DNA of 38,959 nucleotides from the NCBI GenBank assembly GCA_002437305.1, contig DJOW01000023.1, positions 1 to 38,959 of the forward strand, in the 5' to 3' direction. Positions 23,531-30,194 of the stretch are shown in pieces. Both the position numbers and the translations under genes were made by a program. How positions within the stretch are numbered: position 1 is the first letter of the stretch; every line of letters starts with the position of its first letter. Below the pieces are notes generated by a model that was given only the letters and a program-made list of their open reading frames with translations, was not told where the DNA came from and did no database searches. The DNA is from Bacteroidales bacterium UBA6428 (lineage in GTDB: Bacteria; Bacteroidota; Bacteroidia; Bacteroidales; UBA932).

Positions 23531-23689
23531 ATGAAGGAAATTGATGAATATTATTCATCAAAATCGAATATATTTTGTCATCATGATGAAATGAAAGCCC
23601 TCCCTGGTCTTCAAGTCCAGGGAGGGCTTTCATTTCAGTTTACATGTGTCCGCCTTACTTCTTTAGAGAAGGTGTGGAATCCGGGGTGA
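23531..23689 (+). CDS. Possible leaderless small ORF (52 codons) or small RNA
   Basis: An ATG begins three bases after the TACCTTTG box, the same geometry as cutC and the cyclophilin gene. It opens a frame starting MKEIDEYYSSKSNIFCHHDE and ending at a TGA at 23687-23689, inside the antisense of the neighbouring lipoprotein gene. A perfect 20-bp hairpin at 23588-23636 lies within it, so transcription may stop there and yield only an RNA of about 110 nt. The 5' half also has the inverted repeat TTGATGAAT/ATTCATCAA (23541-23561) and the palindrome TCATCATGATGA (23578-23589). The peptide resembles nothing I know. Treat the coding call as weak; a transcript is more likely than a protein. Confidence 0.25.
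   Translation: MKEIDEYYSSKSNIFCHHDEMKALPGLQVQGGLSFQFTCVRLTSLEKVWNPG
23588..23636. terminator. Perfect 20-bp hairpin, probable bidirectional terminator
   Basis: GAAATGAAAGCCCTCCCTGG (23588-23607) and its exact complement (23617-23636) flank a nine-base loop. It lies just beyond the 3' end of the minus-strand DUF4876 gene and ends the plus-strand transcript from 23520. The A-rich 5' arm and T-rich 3' arm give weak U-tracts in both directions. Confidence 0.7.
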
Positions 23690-25097
23690 AGTCGTTGGTG
23701 GAGTTGTTGGTGTCGATGAGCTTGCCGTCTTCGCCTCTCTTGCGGAGAACTGACTTGCCGTAGCGCTCAGGATCCTTGTCGATCTTGCCGCAGTGTGTCC
23801 AGCCGGCGTCTATTGACTCGTCCCAGCTGGTGTACTGGAAGTTCTCTTCCACCGCGCAGTTCACGCCGTCCAGAACCCAGGTGTTAGGAATCTTGTAGGC
23901 CTTGGAGATGCTCATCTCGAAGTCTCCCGCGAGGGAATGGTTGATGTATTTGCCCTCCCACTTATAGTCAGCGAGGTAAGATTCCCTCGTGACACCGTAA
24001 GGTGGCATCGAGATGATGTAGCCCTTGTATCCCATGTTATGGAGAACCCAGACAGAAAGTGAGTAGGTGAACCAGATGTCAAGATTGTCCACATCAGGAT
24101 TGTCGACATCCTGATTGGATGCGGATGCGGACTTGTCGTACCATTCGAAGTCAGCGTCGCTCAGATCGAATGAGTTCGGATTGGTCGCCAGATGGTTCTG
24201 CGCGTTGTTGGCGATTACCAGGGATTTTCCCGGATCCACAGGGACATCGTGACCATTGCCAGGAATTACATAGACGGTACCCACACCGCAGGCTTCCTTT
24301 TTGATAGGATCCAGGAACTCAAACGGTGTTTTGGTGGAAGATGGGTATTTGGCCTCTGAGATCATAAGACCATCGAGATAGAGGAGTTCATCGGAATTGT
24401 TCGTGATCTTGAAATACTGGTCTCCGTGGAACTTGTCCGGCTTCCCGGTTGTAGGGAGGGCGTTGCTGGTGAAGAACACTTCCTCGATAAGCACTTCTCC
24501 GGGCTCGATGTCTCTCCAGCTTTGCTCAAGTGTAACCTTCTCCAGTTCCGCTCCGGCTGTCGTCTTGAGGACAATGTCAGCGGTGCGGTAAGCGTCAGTC
24601 CTGTTGGTGTCCAGCTGAAGCACCACGCTGTCCTTTCTGGTCTCGGCGACCGTGATCCAATCAGGAGTCTCGGCGACTTCATACACGTAGCCTTGAACGG
24701 CAGGGAAAGCGACTCTGCCTCCTCTTCCTCTGGCGGACAGCTTTGAAGCTCCCGGCTGCTCCGGCGGCACGGGACCGTTCTGGGTGATCTTGAAGGATTT
24801 CAGTCCGAAGGCGGTGTCGAATGTCAGCGTAGAGGTCCTCGGGGTGGCGTCCTCGTAAGGCTCGACCGTGACGGTGACCTCCGTGTCGGAACTCCCGCTG
24901 AGGGCTGAGACCGTGTACCAAGTGTCGGTCTGCGGCACCTGCGCCGTCCAGTCCCTGTTGGCGGAAATGAACACGGTCTGTGTGCCTCCGTTGGCGTCAA
25001 ACTTCAACTCATCGGTTGACAGGGTGAAGATCGGATCTTCGTCCTTGCAGGCCGCAAGCGCGAGCGCTGCTGAAAGAATCAAAAGTAACTTTTTCAT
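23655..25097 (-). CDS. BACON-domain, DUF4876-like surface lipoprotein
   Basis: A 480-residue lipoprotein (MKKLLLILSAALALAAC, Cys17). Residues about 25-108 form a BACON domain (LSTDELKFDANGGTQTVFISANRDWTA...SFKITQNG). A second, more degenerate BACON-like repeat spans about 115-195. The remaining 280 residues, beginning GEVLIEEVFFTSNALPTTGKPDKFHGDQYFKITNNSDE, fit the DUF4876 family. A short Asp-rich repeat DVDNPDVDNLD is at about 330-340. BACON domains are thought to bind carbohydrate or mucin. The gene is last in a TonB-receptor operon, 41 bases behind the DUF6850-like barrel. It is probably a surface-exposed binding partner of the receptor, in place of SusD. Confidence 0.7.
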   Translation of the reverse strand: MKKLLLILSAALALAACKDEDPIFTLSTDELKFDANGGTQTVFISANRDWTAQVPQTDTWYTVSALSGSSDTEVTVTVEPYEDATPRTSTLTFDTAFGLKSFKITQNGPVPPEQPGASKLSARGRGGRVAFPAVQGYVYEVAETPDWITVAETRKDSVVLQLDTNRTDAYRTADIVLKTTAGAELEKVTLEQSWRDIEPGEVLIEEVFFTSNALPTTGKPDKFHGDQYFKITNNSDELLYLDGLMISEAKYPSSTKTPFEFLDPIKKEACGVGTVYVIPGNGHDVPVDPGKSLVIANNAQNHLATNPNSFDLSDADFEWYDKSASASNQDVDNPDVDNLDIWFTYSLSVWVLHNMGYKGYIISMPPYGVTRESYLADYKWEGKYINHSLAGDFEMSISKAYKIPNTWVLDGVNCAVEENFQYTSWDESIDAGWTHCGKIDKDPERYGKSVLRKRGEDGKLIDTNNSTNDFTPDSTPSLKK

Positions 25098-25138
25098 AAT
25101 CTGTTAGTTGTTAACAATAATCATATAATTTTCGTTTA

Positions 25139-26668
25139 CTAAAACGCCAGTCCTATGGCCGCGGTCAGATACTCTGCCTGACCAAATCCGTCAATGGATC
25201 TGAACGTGAATGCGGGTCTGAAGAAAACAGCGGTATTCTGTCCAGCCTTGCGTTGGATCCCTATGTCCAGTCCGGCTGTTGTCCGCCCGGATGAAATCAT
25301 CGAATGAAAATGTCCGTAATGCTCCAGAATCCTCTCTTCGGTATACTCTGCCGGAATCGAAAGCGCACCGACCGGACCGAGAGTGCGGTGCAGCCTCGCA
25401 ATGACACTGAACAGCCAATCCTTGTGAGATCTCCTCAATCCCATTTTCAAACCGGCGTCCGCAAAGCTGAATGTCATCTCCCTTTTCGGGAATATGTACT
25501 CAGCGGAAAACCTGTAATATTCAAAGACAGGCTCGGCGCTGATCGTTCCCGCCGCGGAAGGAACCTCGATGGCTCCCTTCAGGTTCGCTGACAGAGCCCT
25601 GTTCCTGTACATCGTCAATGAACCCAGCACCGCATATTCCTTGTTCTTGCCGGTGTCGATGATGTTCTCGGTGCTTTGCCTCAGCTCATAGTCTATTCCT
25701 GCGAGGACAGTCCATTTCACGGCACCGCTCAGCCGTTTGTAACCTACGAGGCCATCCACTTTCTGAATCCACAGATCAGTGATCGGCACCTCGTTGTTGG
25801 CGACCAACAGACACTCTATGTCCAGGCTGTTGTAGGACAGCGACCCTGTCCAACCATCGGGATGTCCCGGCGTGACCGTCGCGGAGACTTCCCAACCGTG
25901 GCCGTTGTACCTGCTTGAAGTGAAGTCTCCGGAGCCATCGAATCTGGCGAAACGGCTTCCAAGGCCCGTGAAATGCAGTTCCGATGTGTTCGCTCCGAGC
26001 GGATCATAGAAACTTACATCCTGCGACTGCTTGTAAACCCTGAATGCGGCGTTAAGGTCAAAGACATAGCCTTTGGCGGCGATTCCGCCGGTCAACGCGG
26101 CGTTCAGGTCGGATGTGACCGATCTTGGCCGCGGATCCACCTGCCGGAACTCGTGCAGCGCCCTGTAGCCACCGTAAACCCCGATGTGCGCTTTCCCGAT
26201 CAGCCGTGACCAAGCTCCGTAGAATGAATATTGCTCCTTCTGGAGATCGCCTCCGACCGTGTCCACCATCACATCCGGGTAAAGCAGTTCAAAATCAGAG
26301 GTCGAGTTCCAAAGGACATTCCTTTTCACCCCTCTTGAATATTCCGCCCCGGCCCGGACCGCCGAATGACTGCGCAACCGGATCAAAGAATTGACCTTGA
26401 CGGAGCCTTGGTCCAACCCGTCCCCCTCCTGCGGCAGCAGAGCGTCATCCTCGCGGCGGAAGTCATAGACCGCCTTGATTTCTGAATATGTCGGGATGTC
26501 CCACAGCAGGAAGCTGCCGGCGTTGTGCCCTGCGATCTCGCTCCGCCCCAAGGCGCGGACAGGGGACAGATACCTCTCCGACACCGAATTGACATCGTAT
26601 TTTTCTTGTCCACGGGCCGGCGTCACGGCTGTCAGGACTGTGAATATCATGCAGATGAACCTGTTCAT
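25139..26668 (-). CDS. DUF6850-like outer membrane beta-barrel protein
   Basis: A 509-residue protein with signal peptide MNRFICMIFTVLTAVTPARG. The body is amphipathic beta strands with frequent aromatic and Gly residues, ending LTAAIGLAF with terminal Phe, as in outer-membrane barrels. Its position beside a TonB-dependent receptor and a DUF4876-like lipoprotein is the context of the DUF6850 family. Its ATG overlaps the stop of the upstream small lipoprotein (ATGA), so the two are translationally coupled. Molecular function is unknown. It is not itself a TonB receptor, since there is no plug domain. Confidence 0.65.
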   Translation of the reverse strand: MNRFICMIFTVLTAVTPARGQEKYDVNSVSERYLSPVRALGRSEIAGHNAGSFLLWDIPTYSEIKAVYDFRREDDALLPQEGDGLDQGSVKVNSLIRLRSHSAVRAGAEYSRGVKRNVLWNSTSDFELLYPDVMVDTVGGDLQKEQYSFYGAWSRLIGKAHIGVYGGYRALHEFRQVDPRPRSVTSDLNAALTGGIAAKGYVFDLNAAFRVYKQSQDVSFYDPLGANTSELHFTGLGSRFARFDGSGDFTSSRYNGHGWEVSATVTPGHPDGWTGSLSYNSLDIECLLVANNEVPITDLWIQKVDGLVGYKRLSGAVKWTVLAGIDYELRQSTENIIDTGKNKEYAVLGSLTMYRNRALSANLKGAIEVPSAAGTISAEPVFEYYRFSAEYIFPKREMTFSFADAGLKMGLRRSHKDWLFSVIARLHRTLGPVGALSIPAEYTEERILEHYGHFHSMISSGRTTAGLDIGIQRKAGQNTAVFFRPAFTFRSIDGFGQAEYLTAAIGLAF

Positions 26669-27072
26669 TTCAGTACTGTCAATTCAAGGTCCAATGTCTC
26701 TTTGTCGTTCAGCAAGGTCACGGAGGTCATCGGCGAGTTGTAACCCGCGAAACGGACCTTCTTGCGCTGGCCGTCACTGAACACTGCCTTCCCGTCGAAG
26801 GAGATCATGTATATCCCTTTCCTGAGCTTGACCGTGGCTGTCCCGACCTGGAACGTAGGGATCTCATACTCCTGCCTTGTGTTGAGGTCACGGATGAACG
26901 ACCCGTCAAGAGTGTTGTCCACCTCGACCCTCTCGATTCCGGCGCTGACGGAAGGGCAGGTCACGTTCATTGTCACGATAGTGAAGACATTCTGTCCCGG
27001 GTCTTTCTCGCATCCGCAGAGAAAGAGTGAAAAGGCGAAGAGAATATCCCGTATGATTTTATGTTCAAGCAT
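26665..27072 (-). CDS. Small lipoprotein of the TonB receptor operon, unknown function
   Basis: A 135-residue lipoprotein (signal ending FSLFLCGC, Cys21). The mature part is about 110 residues of predicted beta strands, possibly one Ig-like or transthyretin-like fold (TMNVTCPSVSAGIERVEVDNTL ... ATVKLRKGIYMISFDGKAVF ... LDLELTVLK). I do not recognise a named family. It lies five bases after the receptor stop and overlaps the barrel gene by four, so it is an integral member of the operon and probably a surface or periplasmic accessory. Confidence 0.75.
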   Translation of the reverse strand: MLEHKIIRDILFAFSLFLCGCEKDPGQNVFTIVTMNVTCPSVSAGIERVEVDNTLDGSFIRDLNTRQEYEIPTFQVGTATVKLRKGIYMISFDGKAVFSDGQRKKVRFAGYNSPMTSVTLLNDKETLDLELTVLK

Positions 27073-27077
27073 ATTCG

Positions 27078-29882
27078 TTAAAGTTTGAAGTTCAGTTCCA
27101 TTCCAAAGTACGGCAGGACGGAGCGGCGCACGAGGATGCCCATATTCGTCCTGTAGTCAGGCGAGACATCCAGAATCTTGTTCACGAACAAGGCGCAGGC
27201 GATCTTGTCGTGGTAGATCTTCTTTGTCGCCTTGAGGTTGATGTTCATACTGAACGGGATTCTGAAATATATTGACATCGAAGGTGTGTATTCCCTGATC
27301 ATCTGGGCCAGAATGCCGTTGGCGGCGGACTCGTCAGTGAACGGGTGGCTCTCCAGATTCTTGTCTATGTAGGACAGGGGGCGCGCGTCTTTGGCCATGT
27401 TCTGGCTTCCGCTGAACCATTGGCACTGGAATGAGGTCGAGAAGATCATTCCGAGCCTTGGAATCTGGGTGTCGAACATGAAGTTCGTGTTGAACACTTC
27501 CTTCAGGAATCCGTCCGTGTCCTTGTAGTAACCGACGTAAGGGTATGTCTTGCCGGCCACGACCACTGACGGTCTGTAATACGTAGGCTGGCTGTTGCTG
27601 TACCTTGTCCTGAACCATGCCCCGCTGACGGTCACCTTTGTGCCGATGGGGCGGATCCTTGGCGTGGAGAGAGTGAACTCGACACCTTCCTTCAGGGTGC
27701 GGCTGCCGTTGGTGTTGAATGAATATCCCACCAGAAGCGTGTCCGGAACCCAAGGAGTCGTCTCGGTGGAAGGTGGCCCGGCCAGCGTGCCCTTGTCGAT
27801 CGCCTCTTCCTGGTAGTCCTTGTAAACCAGGCGGGTGTACTCACTGCCGTACCTGAATCCGGATGTCATGTCCTCCCTGAAATAGTCGATGTTGAACGAG
27901 AATTCGCGCCCGGCCTGCAAATCGGCGGCGATCTCCCATTTGAAATTCCTCGCCGCCTTGAGATCGAAGTTCGTCGGGTCGATCTTCATCACATAGACAT
28001 TGATCCTCCGCAGATTCTCTTCGACCGGCCAGTAGTTCATCTGGGTGATGTCGTAGTAGATCGGATCCGGATAAAGCTGGTCCATTGTCGGAAACTTTGT
28101 GTGCCAGCCCGCTCCGCCGGACAGTCCGGCCTTCACATCCTTTCCGAAAGCCTTCTCCAACCTGAGATTCAACCTCGGATCAAAGTATGGCTTGAGATTG
28201 ACTGAATATTCCTTGCCGGCTCCCGCCATCGCGGCTACCCTCAATCCCGCGAGCCACTCAGCCTTGAATCCGTTCCCGAAGGCCAGGACGGAATTGTCTT
28301 CGATGAAGGCTGACATCTGGTACGTCGCAGGGATCGTGGAATAATTTCTCGGGCGGACGTTCATGTCCACGGAGAACGGTCTTTCCGGGTCGAACACAGT
28401 ACCTTTGCCGAAGTTCTTGTTGACATTCCACTGGGCGCCGGCCTTGAGTGTGTTTGTCGTGTTCCCGAAATCCTTGCGGAACTTCGCCGTACCGTTGAGG
28501 TAGGCGTAGAACGGTTTGCCGTCAACCTTAAGCGTAGCCTCGTATTTGTAGGGCACTGTCGTGACATCGAACTCACCTTCCTCCAGACTTGTCGAAAGAG
28601 GCATCGGTGAACTATATTCAACGAATTTCCATCTGCTGATCAAGTCCTTCTCGTAGGTCAGGGAACCGGTGATGTCAAGGCTTTGGAAGAACGATTCCAG
28701 GCTTTTGCTTCGGGCGGTATATTCCCCGCCCAGCGCGAAACGACTGTAATTGGACTTGTAGGTCTCTATCGGGCCGCAGTCGCCGAAGTCGAGATTCTTG
28801 TCGGATTTCTGGTTGTCGAACGAACCGGTGTAGTCAAGGCTGCCGCTGATGCTTCTGACAAGATCTCCGGTCCAGGTTTTCCCGACCCTGTAGCTTCCGG
28901 TAAGCCGCTGGTAATTCTGTCTCGTGTTGCGGGGATCGGCTCCGGAGTCCAGAAAGTTGCCGCTGATGTTCATAGTCAGCTTGTCTGTCTTTCCCCATTC
29001 CATGTCCTTGCCGACGTAGAAGAGCTTGCTCTTCATGTCTGCCTTGAAACGGGCCCTTGTGCCGTTGCCGCCCTTGCGGCGCTTGATGTTGACAAGTCCG
29101 CTGGTCAGGTCTCCATATTCAACGGAAGGGATTCCCCTGATGATTTCGACTGATTCCACGTCCTCGGTGTTGATGGTCCTCATGTCCACTCCCGCGTTGA
29201 CGAACGAAGATCCGTAGTTGCTGTAGGCAGGTGTTGACTGCATGTTCGCGTCATTGTTGACAGGGACACCGTCGATCAGGAAGCGGGTCCCGAGGGAGGA
29301 TGTGTTGTAATTGCCTCCTGAGGCCGGGACTGCCCTCAGGTCGATGGCCTTCGGGGTGGAGAACGATGGATCCACGGCGCGTCCTCCTGGCAGCAATTCC
29401 AAAAGGTCCGCGAAACTGGATGGCTGGATGTGTGCGATGGCGTCCTGTCCGATTCTTGACGAGCTTGTCAGTCCATGGCTTTCCGTTGCGGTCACAACAA
29501 CCTCGTTGATTGCGAACGTGTCGGTTTTCAGCGGGTATCTTCCGTCTTTCCTTACGGCTGTTGTCAGCGTCTTGTAACCAAGGCAGGTGATCTGCAGTAC
29601 TCCTCCTGAGGCTTTGAGCCGGAACCGTCCCAGTGAGTCCGTGACGTCCCATGCCGTCCGGTTGCCTTTCAGGCTGACCGCCGCTCCCGCCACCGGTGAT
29701 CCGTCAACTCCATCGACCACTACGCCTGAGATTCCGTTCGCCTGCCCGTCGGCGGCCACCTCGGCGCGGGTCTGCGCGAATGTCCCGGCCGACAGTGCCG
29801 CCGACAGTGCAATGGTGAACAGCAGTAGATGTAACTTTACTCTAAACACTTTTCTGTAGGATAAGAGGCTTTTTGCAATCAT
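27078..29882 (-). CDS. TonB-dependent outer membrane receptor with carboxypeptidase-regulatory-like domain
   Basis: A 934-residue receptor. Signal anchor at about 13-36. A CarboxypepD_reg-like domain at about 50-128 (ISGVVVDGVDGSPVAGAAVSLKGN). The TonB-box-like INEVVVTATE. The plug contains ADLLELLPGGRAVDPSF, FLIDGVPVNNDANMQ and the signature NTEDVESVEIIRGIPSVEYGDLTSGLVNIKRRKG. A barrel ends in GMELNFKL. It is shorter than SusC proteins and has no SusD partner; instead the operon supplies three non-SusD proteins. It has its own promoter 23 bases upstream. Substrate is unknown. Iron-complex or peptide/protein-linked ligands are as plausible as glycans. Confidence 0.92.
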   Translation of the reverse strand: MIAKSLLSYRKVFRVKLHLLLFTIALSAALSAGTFAQTRAEVAADGQANGISGVVVDGVDGSPVAGAAVSLKGNRTAWDVTDSLGRFRLKASGGVLQITCLGYKTLTTAVRKDGRYPLKTDTFAINEVVVTATESHGLTSSSRIGQDAIAHIQPSSFADLLELLPGGRAVDPSFSTPKAIDLRAVPASGGNYNTSSLGTRFLIDGVPVNNDANMQSTPAYSNYGSSFVNAGVDMRTINTEDVESVEIIRGIPSVEYGDLTSGLVNIKRRKGGNGTRARFKADMKSKLFYVGKDMEWGKTDKLTMNISGNFLDSGADPRNTRQNYQRLTGSYRVGKTWTGDLVRSISGSLDYTGSFDNQKSDKNLDFGDCGPIETYKSNYSRFALGGEYTARSKSLESFFQSLDITGSLTYEKDLISRWKFVEYSSPMPLSTSLEEGEFDVTTVPYKYEATLKVDGKPFYAYLNGTAKFRKDFGNTTNTLKAGAQWNVNKNFGKGTVFDPERPFSVDMNVRPRNYSTIPATYQMSAFIEDNSVLAFGNGFKAEWLAGLRVAAMAGAGKEYSVNLKPYFDPRLNLRLEKAFGKDVKAGLSGGAGWHTKFPTMDQLYPDPIYYDITQMNYWPVEENLRRINVYVMKIDPTNFDLKAARNFKWEIAADLQAGREFSFNIDYFREDMTSGFRYGSEYTRLVYKDYQEEAIDKGTLAGPPSTETTPWVPDTLLVGYSFNTNGSRTLKEGVEFTLSTPRIRPIGTKVTVSGAWFRTRYSNSQPTYYRPSVVVAGKTYPYVGYYKDTDGFLKEVFNTNFMFDTQIPRLGMIFSTSFQCQWFSGSQNMAKDARPLSYIDKNLESHPFTDESAANGILAQMIREYTPSMSIYFRIPFSMNINLKATKKIYHDKIACALFVNKILDVSPDYRTNMGILVRRSVLPYFGMELNFKL

Positions 29883-29904
29883 TGAGCGGCCTCTTTTTCG
29901 GCTG

Positions 29905-29935
29905 CAAAAATATTCCCGATCGAGAGTTTCGGCAA
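29905..29935 (-). promoter_or_regulatory. Promoter of the TonB receptor operon
   Basis: On the minus strand TTG (29933-29935), 20 bases, then TATTTTTG (29905-29912), with a leader of about 20 nt. The rest of the divergent gap to 30112 holds no gene. Confidence 0.75.
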
Positions 29936-30052
29936 TGCCAATTAATAGTGGCTCGAGGCATTCACTCTAACAAGATGTTGTTATACGGTGTGAGTTAATG
30001 GATTTATTATCAATCTTATATATAATTCCCTTAAGAAGATTTATTCAGAAGA

Positions 30053-30181
30053 GGATAATCCTTTTTACTGACAATTGGGTATTTTTCCTCCACGGCTACC
30101 AATCTTTAGTGATTGCATATAATTCTCAAAATGAATATTTTTGTAGCGATTTTGGATAATAGTGTATTGAAGGGATAATCC
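30053..30181. promoter_or_regulatory. Three GGATAAT elements around the feoAB promoter
   Basis: GGATAAT occurs at 30053-30059, 30154-30160 and 30173-30179. The outer two extend to the near-palindrome GGATAATCC. Two lie just downstream of the predicted feoAB start, 19 bp apart. GATAAT is the half-site of the classical Fur box, so iron-responsive repression is a plausible but untested reading. Confidence 0.4.
30113..30143 (+). promoter_or_regulatory. feoAB operon promoter
   Basis: TTG (30113-30115), 20 bases, then TATTTTTG (30136-30143). Leader of about 48 nt to the ATG at 30195. Confidence 0.75.
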
Positions 30182-30194
30182 TTACTGTATTCGC

